Assembly (NCBI GenBank): GCA_012799075.1
Contig: JAAZLZ010000286.1
Coordinates: 1-13,990, forward strand
DNA length: 13,990 nt
Source: Bacillota bacterium
Lineage (GTDB): Bacteria > Bacillota > Limnochordia > JAAZLZ01
Direction: 5' to 3'
Within the stretch, counting starts at the first letter, position 1; every line of letters begins with the position of its first letter. The notes below the pieces were generated by a model. The model was not told the DNA's origin. It did no database searches and saw only the letters and a list, made by a program, of their open reading frames with translations. The position numbers and the translations under genes are program-made. Shown in pieces: positions 1 through 6,912 of the stretch.

Positions 1-1
1 A

Positions 2-844
2 TGGACCTATCCCTTTGAGAAGGTGGCCCCTACCCTCAAACAGGCCCAGCTGGTCTTTGCCAACCTGGAGTGCCCCCTGGGGGTTGGCGGCCGATTCCTG
101 AACATGTTCCGGGGGGAGCCGGAATCAGTACAGGGGCTTTCCTACGGGGGAATCGATGTGGTATCGTTGGCCAACAACCACATCCTGGATTATGATAATC
201 AGGTTTTCTTCCAGACCATGGACATCCTTGGCGAGGCGGGGATCGGTTTCGCTGGAGCGGGGCGAAACCTGCGGGAGGCCCGAACCCCCCTTATCGTGGA
301 AGAGGGTGGGCTCAGGATAGCCTTCTTGGCCTACACAGAGATGTGGTTTGTCTATACGAGGGAGCCCCACAACTGGGCAGCGACAGATATCCTGCCCGGG
401 GTTGCGCCGGCTAGGCTGGACTTGGTGAAAGAGGATGTACGCTCTGCCTTGGAGCAGGCCGATGTGGTCGTCGTTTCATTTCATTGGGGACAGGAATATA
501 AAGAAGAGCCCACCCTGGCCCAGTATGAGTTGGGCCGGGGGGCAATCGACGCTGGAGCCCACCTGGTCCTCGGGCATCACCCCCACGTTCTTCAGGGGGT
601 CGAATTCCACAGATGGGGCGTTATCATCTACAGCTTGGGCAACTTCATCTTCGATGAGCTGCGCCCCCCCCTCACGGAAGAATCGGTCATCCTGCAGGCT
701 GTCTTGAAAAGGGGCAAGGTTGAGCAAATTGACTTCTTGCCCGTTAGAATCACCAACTGCCAGCCCCGGATCTTAAGCCGCGGGGAGGGACGCTACATCA
801 CTCAACGGATTGAGAGGCTTGCTCGCCGCCTAATGTCGCGTTAA
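2..844 (+). CDS. CapA-like metallophosphoesterase family protein, 5' end outside window
   Basis: The frame is open from base 2, and the residues before the first possible start (GTG at 23), W-T-Y-P-F-E-K, already match the family, so the gene begins upstream of the window. About 280 residues are visible. CapA-family motifs occur in order (numbered from base 2): NLECPL at about 21-26, NNHILD at about 58-63, HWGQE at about 161-165, GHHPHV at about 191-196, then SLGNFIFD. These Asn, His and Asp/Glu residues line the metallophosphatase-like site of the PGA_cap (CapA) family. The N-terminal GD-type metal motif must lie off the edge. The family was named for poly-gamma-glutamate capsule synthesis, but most members are not linked to a capsule and their substrate is unknown. 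No capB/capC neighbour is visible. The gene converges on livF and the stop codons overlap within TTAA. Family assignment is firm; function is not. Confidence 0.85.
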   Translation, partial: WTYPFEKVAPTLKQAQLVFANLECPLGVGGRFLNMFRGEPESVQGLSYGGIDVVSLANNHILDYDNQVFFQTMDILGEAGIGFAGAGRNLREARTPLIVEEGGLRIAFLAYTEMWFVYTREPHNWAATDILPGVAPARLDLVKEDVRSALEQADVVVVSFHWGQEYKEEPTLAQYELGRGAIDAGAHLVLGHHPHVLQGVEFHRWGVIIYSLGNFIFDELRPPLTEESVILQAVLKRGKVEQIDFLPVRITNCQPRILSRGEGRYITQRIERLARRLMSR

Positions 845-1548
845 GTCCCAAGATAGGAACTGCGAACCTGGGCATCGGCCATGAGTCTTTCGGCCTCTCC
901 GGCGATGGTGATGGCGCCTGTCTCCAAAACGTAGCCTCGATGGGAGATCTCCAAGGCCATGAGGGCGTTTTGCTCAACGAGAAGAACCGTTGTGCCCTGC
1001 TTATTGATTTCAACAATGCTTTCCATCACCTGTTCGACGAGCAATGGCGCTAGCCCCAATGAAGGTTCATCGAGGAGGAGCAGTTTGGGCCTGGCCATCA
1101 ATCCCCTGGCGAGGGAGAGCATCTGTTGCTGGCCTCCGCTTAAGGTTCCCCCGAACTGGTCCTTTCGTTCCTTAAGAATCGGGAACAGCCGGAAGACCCT
1201 CTCCAAGTCTTCCTCGAACTCCTCGGGCCGATTGCGGCGGGGATAAAACCCCATGTCCAAGTTCTCCATGACTGTCAGTTTGGGGAAAATTCTGCGCCCT
1301 TCCGGCACACACGAGATCCCTTTGCTTACGATCCAGGGGGTGGGCTGACCTGTGATGTCTTCTCCCTGGAACAAGATCTTTCCCTGGGGGGTGGCTACTA
1401 CTCCCATGATGCTCATCAAAGTAGTCGTCTTGCCCGCACCATTAGCCCCGATTAAGCAGACGATTTCCCCCTCGGCCACTTCCAAAGAAATTTCATGCAG
1501 GGCCTGAATGTGGCCATAGAAAGCGTTAACCTTTTCTAGACGAAGCAT
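841..1548 (-). CDS. livF: Branched-chain amino acid-type ABC transporter ATP-binding protein LivF
   Basis: This is one of two ATPase subunits that power a HAAT-family importer at the inner face of the membrane. From the ATG at 1548 the protein has 235 residues, the usual LivF length. It shows Walker A GANGAGKTT at 34-42, ABC signature LSGGQQQ at about 136-142 and Walker B LLLLDEP at about 156-162. It also has the LivF-typical VPEGRRIF segment and a C-terminal YLGT. An in-frame TTG at 1566 would add six residues. I prefer the ATG because AAGGA lies eight bases before it and the TTG has no good ribosome site. The start is 20 bases beyond the livG stop. It is the last gene of the transporter operon, and its stop overlaps the stop of the convergent CapA-like gene. 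Substrate cannot be told from the ATPase. Confidence 0.93.
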   Translation of the reverse strand: MLRLEKVNAFYGHIQALHEISLEVAEGEIVCLIGANGAGKTTTLMSIMGVVATPQGKILFQGEDITGQPTPWIVSKGISCVPEGRRIFPKLTVMENLDMGFYPRRNRPEEFEEDLERVFRLFPILKERKDQFGGTLSGGQQQMLSLARGLMARPKLLLLDEPSLGLAPLLVEQVMESIVEINKQGTTVLLVEQNALMALEISHRGYVLETGAITIAGEAERLMADAQVRSSYLGT

Positions 1549-1568
1549 GGGCCTCTTCCTTTCCAAAA

Positions 1569-2339
1569 TTAAGCCGTCCTTCTGCCCTTGCCAAGGTAGG
1601 CTTCAATGACATCGGGATTCTCTTGGATCTCCTTGGGGGTGCCTTCTGCTATCTTGCGACCGAAGTTCAACACTGCTATTCGTTCAGACACGTTCATCAC
1701 CAGTCTCATCTTATGGTCGATCAAGAAGACCGTAATCCCCCGATCGCGGATGGACCGGATCAGATGGATGAGATCGTTGCTTTCTTGCATGGTCATCCCA
1801 GCGGCCGGCTCATCGAGAATAATCAGCTTAGGTTCCGTGGCCAGGGCCCGGGCGATTTCCAAGAGCCGCTGCTGGCCGTAGGGGAGGTTCTTTGCCAGCC
1901 AATTCTTTTTATCCAACAGCCCGAGGAAATCAAGCACCTCTTCCGCGCGGGCCCGTATTTCTTCCTCTTCTTCCTTGACTTGCTTGGTCCGCAGGATATT
2001 GCTCCAAACTCCGGTGGTGGTACGGCAAAAGTGTCCTAAGGTAACGTGTTCCAGTACGGTCAAGCTCGAGAAGATCCGCAGGTTCTGAAAGGTGCGCACC
2101 AGCCCCATTTGGGTGATGGCGTGGGGTCGCTGGCCCGAGACGATGGTGCCTTGGAATTCCACATGGCCTGAAGTTGGGGCCATCATTCCCGTAGCCAGGT
2201 TGGTGAAAGTGGTCTTGCCCGAGCCGTTCGGACCGATGAGGGCAAAAATCTCCCCTTCATTGACAGTAAGGTCCAGGTTGTCCACCGCGCACAGGCCGCC
2301 GAAGTACTTGGTTGCTTGGCGGGAACTAAGAAGCGCCAT
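1569..2339 (-). CDS. livG: Branched-chain amino acid-type ABC transporter ATP-binding protein LivG
   Basis: This is the second ATPase subunit of the HAAT importer, which pairs with LivF. From the ATG at 2339 it has 256 residues, normal for LivG. Walker A GPNGSGKTT is at 36-44. The signature is LPYGQQ at about 152-157, the LivG variant of LSGGQ. Walker B LIILDEP is at about 172-178, followed by the LivG-typical AAGM, and there is an IDHKM H-loop. LivG is told from LivF by its longer helical insert (about 105-150, here rich in Glu and Lys). The ATG overlaps the end of livM by 14 bases and has AAGGGAGG nine bases upstream. A TTG at 2366 would add nine residues and a larger overlap, so it is less likely. 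Overlap with livM suggests translational coupling. Confidence 0.93.
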   Translation of the reverse strand: MALLSSRQATKYFGGLCAVDNLDLTVNEGEIFALIGPNGSGKTTFTNLATGMMAPTSGHVEFQGTIVSGQRPHAITQMGLVRTFQNLRIFSSLTVLEHVTLGHFCRTTTGVWSNILRTKQVKEEEEEIRARAEEVLDFLGLLDKKNWLAKNLPYGQQRLLEIARALATEPKLIILDEPAAGMTMQESNDLIHLIRSIRDRGITVFLIDHKMRLVMNVSERIAVLNFGRKIAEGTPKEIQENPDVIEAYLGKGRRTA

Positions 2340-3306
2340 ACTCCTTCCCCTCCCTTCTTGCGGCAATCATCCTGCGATCGAGGTATCCCTGCAGTGCTCC
2401 CATGATTCCTGCCGGTTGGTAGATGACGATGCCGAGGACGATGAGACCGTAAATAGCTAGATACCAAGACTGGAGGAAACGAAGCATTTCCGGTAGGAAG
2501 GTCAACAGCACGGCGCCCACAATGGCCCCTGGAAGGGAGCCGATTCCACCGATCAGAACCATGGTGACGAAGCGAAAGGACTCTTCCAGGGTGAATACTT
2601 CCGGACTGATGTAGGTCAGCAGGCTCGAGTAAAGCCCGGCGCCGATGCCAACGAACAGCCCGCAAGTGATGAAAGCCATGACCTTTATCCCGGTGGAGTC
2701 GATCCCGATGGCATCCGCGGCAAGTTCGTCATCTCGAACTCCCTTGAAGGCAGTCCCGTACTTGGAGTCCTCCAGGATCGAGGCGATTACTGCCAGGATC
2801 GCGGCCAACACGAGACTGAAATAGTAGAAGTGGGCATCATTGGTGAACACGAAGCTGCCGAAGTTCGGCCTGGGAATGTTGAACACCCCGAAAACCCCGC
2901 CGGTGACAGGGGACCAGTTCATGAGAATAAAGCGGGTTATTTCACCAAACCCGATGGTAGTAATGGACAGGTAGTATCCCTTGAGCCTCAGGGTTGGGAT
3001 CCCCAATACCAAGCCCATGAGACCAACCCCCAGGGAAGACAGGAGCAGCGCCGGCCAAAAGCCTAAGCCCAACCGGGTGGTGATCAGGGCCAAGATATAA
3101 GAGCCGATGCCCCAGAAACCGGCCATGCCCATGAAAATCTGTCCGGTGAGGCCGAAGATGATGTGCAGGCCCATTACCATGATCACATTAATGACGGCCA
3201 GGGCTAGGACAAATTTATAGAACCGGCTGGCGATCAGGGGTTCTGCGCAAGCGAGCAGCGCGAAGATGACAACTAGACTAACGTTACGAAGTTTCGAACC
3301 ACGCAT
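2326..3306 (-). CDS. livM: Branched-chain amino acid-type ABC transporter permease LivM
   Basis: This is one of the two membrane subunits of the importer; with LivH it forms the translocation path. The 326-residue hydrophobic protein has several membrane segments and LivM hallmarks: a GLTGQIFMGMAGFWGIGSY block near residue 53, LRLKGYYLSITTIGFGEI near 105, VRDDELAADAIGID near 190 (the cytoplasmic EAA-like loop that contacts the ATPases), then GGIGSLPGAIVGA. The C-terminus is charged (RRMIAARREGKEYG). The ATG start is 11 bases after the livH stop, with GGGGGGAAGG directly before it, so the ribosome site overlaps the livH stop region. Its own end overlaps livG by 14 bases. Confidence 0.93.
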   Translation of the reverse strand: MRGSKLRNVSLVVIFALLACAEPLIASRFYKFVLALAVINVIMVMGLHIIFGLTGQIFMGMAGFWGIGSYILALITTRLGLGFWPALLLSSLGVGLMGLVLGIPTLRLKGYYLSITTIGFGEITRFILMNWSPVTGGVFGVFNIPRPNFGSFVFTNDAHFYYFSLVLAAILAVIASILEDSKYGTAFKGVRDDELAADAIGIDSTGIKVMAFITCGLFVGIGAGLYSSLLTYISPEVFTLEESFRFVTMVLIGGIGSLPGAIVGAVLLTFLPEMLRFLQSWYLAIYGLIVLGIVIYQPAGIMGALQGYLDRRMIAARREGKEYGAS

Positions 3307-3317
3307 TGCCTTCCCCC

Positions 3318-4202
3318 CTATAGACTCTCTTCAGTTGCCCGGCCCAAGATGCCCTGAGGCCGGAAGATTAGGAAGCCGATGAGGATCGCAAATACGATGG
3401 CATCTTTGTAGACGGACGAAATATAACTGGCGCTGAACACCTCGACTAGACCCACGACCAGGCCCCCGATGACTGCCCCGGTGATATCCCCCCAGCCGCC
3501 GATGACACAGGCGGCAAAACCCTTAAGGCCCACATTGGCCAGCACCTGGGACACCATGAATACCGGAGCGAGAAGGACGCCGCCGATGGCTGCCAAGGTG
3601 GAAGAATAGGCAAAGGTGATGGCAATCACTTTATAGGCGTCGATTCCCATGAGCATGGCTGCGAGCCTATCCTGGGCCACCGCCCGCATGGACTTGCCGA
3701 GGGTGGTCTTTCTGAAGAAGAACTGCTGGACGGCCAGCAGGATGATCACGCAGACCAGGATGAAAATGTATTGATACAGAATCGAAACGCCCGCGATGCG
3801 CAAACCTCGCTGCCCGAAAAGGCCAGGAACGGAAACGGGATAAGTCCCCCAAGCGATCAGCGAAATGTTCTTGAGGAAAATCCCCAGGGCGATGGTGCTC
3901 AGCATGACCATCCGTGGATGGGCATCGCGAAGGGGATAGTAAACGATCCGTTGGGATACGATGCCAAAAATGGCCATGGCAACCGCCGTCAAGATCAAGG
4001 CGGGGAGGAAGGGGAGCCCCAACAGAAGAGTCAAGGTTCCACCGTAAATGTATCCACCCAGCATGACAAAGTCCCCTTGGGCCAAGTTGACGATGCCCAC
4101 GGCATTGAAAATAAAGTTGTACCCTAGGGCGACCAGACCGTAGATGCTTCCTAGAGCAAGTCCCGCTACAATTTGCTGTAAGACTATAGCCAGCTCTGCC
4201 AT
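3318..4202 (-). CDS. livH: Branched-chain amino acid-type ABC transporter permease LivH
   Basis: This is a 294-residue membrane permease, the partner of LivM. Family features are the N-terminal IVAGLALGSIYGLVALGYN segment, AQGDFVMLGGY near residue 41, the cytoplasmic loop RAVAQDRLAAMLMGID near 173, the FAACVIGGWGDITGAVIGG block near 230, and a C-terminal FRPQGILGR. The ATG at 4202 is the only workable start: no start codon lies between it and an in-frame TGA ten codons upstream. No Shine-Dalgarno sits at normal distance. The nearest is GGGGAGG about 32 bases upstream, and a perfect 7-bp hairpin (4209-4228) fills the gap, which may bring the site close to the ATG. The preceding gene is the binding protein, separated by 94 bases that also hold a terminator-like hairpin. 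Confidence 0.93.
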   Translation of the reverse strand: MAELAIVLQQIVAGLALGSIYGLVALGYNFIFNAVGIVNLAQGDFVMLGGYIYGGTLTLLLGLPFLPALILTAVAMAIFGIVSQRIVYYPLRDAHPRMVMLSTIALGIFLKNISLIAWGTYPVSVPGLFGQRGLRIAGVSILYQYIFILVCVIILLAVQQFFFRKTTLGKSMRAVAQDRLAAMLMGIDAYKVIAITFAYSSTLAAIGGVLLAPVFMVSQVLANVGLKGFAACVIGGWGDITGAVIGGLVVGLVEVFSASYISSVYKDAIVFAILIGFLIFRPQGILGRATEESL

Positions 4203-4208
4203 GAGATT

Positions 4209-4228
4209 ACGCCAGTTGAAGCTGGCGT
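4209..4228 (-). promoter_or_regulatory. Hairpin between ribosome-binding site and livH start
   Basis: In the liv direction ACGCCAG pairs with CTGGCGT around a CTTCAA loop (7 bp, perfect). It lies six bases after GGGGAGGTGTGAC and six bases before the livH ATG. Folding would cut the effective distance between GGGGAGG and the ATG to about a dozen bases. It may act as a structural spacer or as a translational control element; an effect on RNA stability is also possible. Confidence 0.5.
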
Positions 4229-4252
4229 GTCACACCTCCCCGGTACGAACTG

Positions 4253-4287
4253 GACAAAACAAAGGCGAGGCAGAATTCCTGCCCCGC
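4253..4287 (-). terminator. Terminator-like attenuator after livK copy 1
   Basis: On the minus strand GCGGGGCAG pairs with CTGCCTCGC (9 bp including one G-U) around a GAATT loop at 4265-4287, followed by CTTTGTTTTG. It begins ten bases after the binding-protein stop. The T stretch is interrupted, so termination is probably partial. That would give more binding protein than permease, a usual pattern for ABC importer operons. Confidence 0.6.
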
Positions 4288-4296
4288 ACAAATTGG

Positions 4297-5421
4297 TCAT
4301 TTAACGGTCACCTTATCGATGATGACTGGCACCTGGTTTTCAATCTTGATGATGAAGATCTGATTGAAAGCCTCTCCCGTCTCATCAAAGGAATATTCAA
4401 TACCTGAAACACCCTTCCAGCCTTTGATCTTCTTGAGCTCGGCTAGAACCTTGTCCCGATCATCGGCGGTGCCCGCCCGTCGGATGGCCTCCGCCAGCAT
4501 CATCGCGGAGTCATAGTAAAGGACGGTGAACGTTTCCGGTTTGCGGCCGAAGCGCTTCTCGTGCCTCTCGGCGAAAACCTGCACATCGGGGTCGGGGTTC
4601 AGGTAAGAATAGGGCGAAGTGCTAAGGACGCCCTCTGATGTTCCCTCGGCCATCTGGATGGATGACCACTGGGAAACAGCCATGCTGCCGTAGTACTGGA
4701 CATCGGGAATCAATTGACTGACTTGGCGGCAGATCAAGGCATGCTCGTCGCCGTGGGTCCAGACTACCAACACTTCCGGGTCAGCCCGGCGAATGTTCAA
4801 CAGCTGGGCGGTGAAGTCCTTGTCCCCGGTGTTGTGAGCTTCAACGGTCACAGGCTCAAGGCCAAATTTGGCCAGGGCATCGATTAGGTTTTGCCGTCCG
4901 CCCTCACCGAACTGGTCGGTGTTGTGGAAAATAGCGAACTTAGTGTAGCCTTGCTCAACGGCGTGCTGGATCTTGGCGAAGGAAGCCAAGGTGTCATACT
5001 CCCTTACCCGGACAACCCATGGATTGCCGGCTTGGGTGATCATATCAGCGCTTCCCTTGGCCATTAAAATGACCCCTTCCTGGCGGGCTAGGGGCTCGAT
5101 GGCCATGACGACGGTGCTCTGGTGGCAGCCGATGATGCCGACCACATTGTCCTGGAAAATCAACTTGCGAGCAGCGGTGACTCCTCCCGTCGGCAGCCCC
5201 TTGGAGTCTTCCATGATGATCTTCACTGGGCGACCCAAGACTCCTCCGGCAGCGTTGATGTCTTCTTCAGCCAGCGCAAGTCCCTGGGATGCCTGCTCTC
5301 CGGAGATGGCTGAACCACCGGTGATGGCTCCCATGGCCCCGATGTTGACGGGTTGTGCCCCATAGGCCGCGCAGGTTGCCATCAAGACTAGAGCAAGAAC
5401 TAGGCCAACGGTTCTACGCAT
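4297..5421 (-). CDS. livK: HAAT-type ABC transporter substrate-binding protein, copy 1 (operon copy)
   Basis: This secreted or membrane-anchored receptor captures the ligand for LivHMGF (Peripla_BP_6 / type I periplasmic binding fold). It has 374 residues from the ATG at 5421, which opens a clear signal peptide (MRRTVGLVLALVLMATCAAYG) and has AAAGGGGG upstream. The open frame continues to 5598, but that extension lacks a signal peptide and is not coding. Mature motifs include NIGAMGAITGGSA, EDINAAGGVLGRPVKI, IGCHQSTVV and NPWVVRVREYD. A Cys lies in MATCA, but the lipobox is poor, so lipidation is uncertain. It is first in the livK-H-M-G-F order. By hand count about 54 of 374 residues differ from copy 2, with no indels. 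Ligand (Leu/Ile/Val, another amino acid, amide or aromatic acid) is not decided by the sequence. Confidence 0.9.
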   Translation of the reverse strand: MRRTVGLVLALVLMATCAAYGAQPVNIGAMGAITGGSAISGEQASQGLALAEEDINAAGGVLGRPVKIIMEDSKGLPTGGVTAARKLIFQDNVVGIIGCHQSTVVMAIEPLARQEGVILMAKGSADMITQAGNPWVVRVREYDTLASFAKIQHAVEQGYTKFAIFHNTDQFGEGGRQNLIDALAKFGLEPVTVEAHNTGDKDFTAQLLNIRRADPEVLVVWTHGDEHALICRQVSQLIPDVQYYGSMAVSQWSSIQMAEGTSEGVLSTSPYSYLNPDPDVQVFAERHEKRFGRKPETFTVLYYDSAMMLAEAIRRAGTADDRDKVLAELKKIKGWKGVSGIEYSFDETGEAFNQIFIIKIENQVPVIIDKVTVK

Positions 5422-5473
5422 TTGATTATTACCCCCTTTAGTGATTTTTGGGATAGGATCGGCTACGTGGACT

Positions 5474-5519
5474 ATATTAAACAAAGCGCTAAGAAAATCC
5501 TTCCGACAGATAATAAAAA
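5474..5519 (-). promoter_or_regulatory. Conserved leader/promoter block upstream of livK copy 1
   Basis: On the minus strand the order is TTTTTATTATCT, three bases, GGAAGGA, 18 bases, then TAATAT 52 bases before the start codon. The same elements with identical spacing precede livK copy 2. TAATAT is a plausible -10 box, but no consensus -35 box sits at 17 bases. The TATTATCT block is flanked by a perfect inverted repeat, TCCGAC (5502-5507 on the plus strand) and GTCGGA (5523-5528), which copy 2 lacks. Confidence 0.45.
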
Positions 5520-5550
5520 GAAGTCGGACAATGGCCTGGAATCGGGAGCA

Positions 5551-5565
5551 ACCTCCTTGGGAGGT
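5551..5565. repeat. Perfect short inverted repeat
   Basis: ACCTCC-TTG-GGAGGT, a 6-bp stem with a 3-base loop, lies just past the livK copy 2 terminator and upstream of the livK copy 1 leader. On the minus strand GGAGGTTGCTCC gives an alternative, mutually exclusive 4-bp stem. It may be an operator; no function is assigned. Confidence 0.3.
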
Positions 5566-5566
5566 C

Positions 5567-5603
5567 AAAAAAAGGACCCTAGGCGGCAACGCGCCCAAGG
5601 CCC
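5567..5603 (-). terminator. Intrinsic terminator of livK copy 2
   Basis: On the minus strand GGGCCTTGGGCG pairs with CGCCTAGGGTCC over 12 bp (three G-U pairs) around a CGTTGC loop and is followed directly by seven Ts. The stem can extend into the T run with the preceding AAG. It begins 27 bases after the livK copy 2 stop and separates that gene from the livK copy 1 operon. Confidence 0.8.
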
Positions 5604-5630
5604 CTTGGACTTGACTTGATGCAATCCGGA

Positions 5631-6755
5631 CTACTCCACCGTCACCTTGTCGATGATGACCGGCACCTGATTTTCAATCTTCACGACGAAGATCTGATTG
5701 AATGCCTCGCCCTTCTCATCAAAAGAGTATTCAATTCCCGAAACGCCCTTCCAGCCCTTGATTTTCTTGAGTTCAGCCAGGACCTTGCTCCGGTCATCGA
5801 TGGTGCCCGCCCGGCGGATGGCCTCGGCCAGCATCATTGCCGAGTCGTAATAGAGGACGGAGAAAGTCTCCGGCTTCCGCCCAAAGCGCTCCTCGTACTT
5901 GACGACGAAGGCCTGAACGTCGGGGTCCGGGTTCAAATAGGAATAGGGAGAGGTGCTGTAGGCGCCTTCCGATGTACCCTCGGCCATTTGGATCGAAGAA
6001 GCTTGTGAGACGCCCATGCTGCCGTAATAGACTACATCCGGCAGGAGCTGTTTGACCTGGCGGCAGATCAAGGCATGCTCATCTCCATGGGTCCAAGCGA
6101 TCAGGACTTCCGGCTCAGCCCGGCGGATGTTTAGGAGCTGGGCGGTGAAGTCCTTGTCCCCGGTATTATGTGCCTCGACGGCCACGGGCTTCAGACCGAA
6201 TTTGTCCAGGGCTTCCAGCAGGTTCCCCCGGCCGCCCTCACCGAACTGGTCGGTGTTGTGGAAAATAGCGAACTTAGTGTAGCCTTGCCCAACGGCGTGC
6301 TGGATCTTGGCGAAGGATGCCAGGGTATCATACTCCCGCACCCGCACAACCCATGGATTGCCTGCCTCGGTGATTACCGCGGCGCTTCCCTTGGCCATGA
6401 GGATGACCCCTTCTTGGCGGGCCAGCGGCTCGACGGCCATGACGACGGTGCTCTGGTGGCAGCCAATTACCCCGACGACCTTATCCTGGAAAATCAGCTT
6501 GCGAACGGCCGTAACCCCTCCCGTCGGCAGCCCCTTGGAATCCTCGAAGATGATCTTGACGGGGCGGCCCAAAATGCCTCCGGCGGCGTTGATGTCCTCT
6601 TCAGCCAGCGCGATTCCCCTGAATCCTTGTTCCCCGGCCATGGCGGCCGAGCCGGTGATGGCTCCGATGGCCCCGATGGTGATCGGCTCGGAGCCGTAGG
6701 CAGTACATGCCGCCATTAGCACAAGGGCAAGGACGAGCCCAACGGTTCTACGCAT
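5631..6755 (-). CDS. livK: HAAT-type ABC transporter substrate-binding protein, copy 2 (solitary copy)
   Basis: This is a 374-residue paralog of copy 1, same length, aligned throughout at a constant offset of 1334 bases. The ATG at 6755 begins the signal peptide MRRTVGLVLALVLMAACTAYG and follows AAGGGGGG. The upstream open frame to 6848 is not coding. Differences from copy 1 cluster in the N-terminal ligand-lip segment (GSAAMAGEQGFRG against GGSAISGEQASQG), in YYGSMGVSQASS against YYGSMAVSQWSS, and in AFVVKYEERFG against VFAERHEKRFG. Other blocks are identical, even at synonymous sites. It has its own leader (6798-6845) and a strong terminator (5567-5603), so it is probably transcribed alone and feeds the same permease. 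The MAAC lipobox is slightly better than in copy 1 but still not typical. Confidence 0.9.
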   Translation of the reverse strand: MRRTVGLVLALVLMAACTAYGSEPITIGAIGAITGSAAMAGEQGFRGIALAEEDINAAGGILGRPVKIIFEDSKGLPTGGVTAVRKLIFQDKVVGVIGCHQSTVVMAVEPLARQEGVILMAKGSAAVITEAGNPWVVRVREYDTLASFAKIQHAVGQGYTKFAIFHNTDQFGEGGRGNLLEALDKFGLKPVAVEAHNTGDKDFTAQLLNIRRAEPEVLIAWTHGDEHALICRQVKQLLPDVVYYGSMGVSQASSIQMAEGTSEGAYSTSPYSYLNPDPDVQAFVVKYEERFGRKPETFSVLYYDSAMMLAEAIRRAGTIDDRSKVLAELKKIKGWKGVSGIEYSFDEKGEAFNQIFVVKIENQVPVIIDKVTVE

Positions 6756-6797
6756 CACACATTCCCCCCTTCGAGAATTGGTGAAAAAGACGTATGG

Positions 6798-6845
6798 ATA
6801 TATTAGACAACATAACAATAAAGTCCTTCCAGTAGATAATAAAAA
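6798..6845 (-). promoter_or_regulatory. Conserved leader/promoter block upstream of livK copy 2
   Basis: On the minus strand TTTTTATTATCT, three bases, GGAAGGA, 18 bases, TAATAT, then 44 bases to the ATG. Order and internal spacing equal those upstream of livK copy 1, while the bases between the elements have diverged. TAATAT is the likely -10 box; the GGAAGGA element is of unknown type. Confidence 0.45.
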
Positions 6846-6871
6846 CAATTGGGAAAACTCGAACGAAAGAC

Positions 6872-6883
6872 TTGATCGATCAA
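6872..6883. promoter_or_regulatory. Perfect 12-bp palindrome, candidate operator
   Basis: TTGATCGATCAA is fully palindromic and lies 26 bases upstream of the livK copy 2 leader block. Its size and position suit a dimeric repressor or activator. No copy was found upstream of livK copy 1. The regulator is not identified. Confidence 0.35.
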
Positions 6884-6912
6884 AAGAAGGGCGGCATCGG
6901 GCAGATACCGTC

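Noticed and set aside
1..15. ATG at base 1 as a start codon
   Set aside because: That frame stops at TGA 16-18; the CapA-like gene is in frame 2 and enters from upstream.
5422..5598. Longer N-terminal form of livK copy 1 starting upstream of the ATG at 5421
   Set aside because: The extension covers the leader block and would bury the signal peptide; the ATG at 5421 has a good ribosome site and matches copy 2.
5540..5630. T-box or amino-acid riboswitch before livK copy 1
   Set aside because: No T-box AGGGTGGNACC motif or known riboswitch core was found; the main structure is the terminator of livK copy 2.
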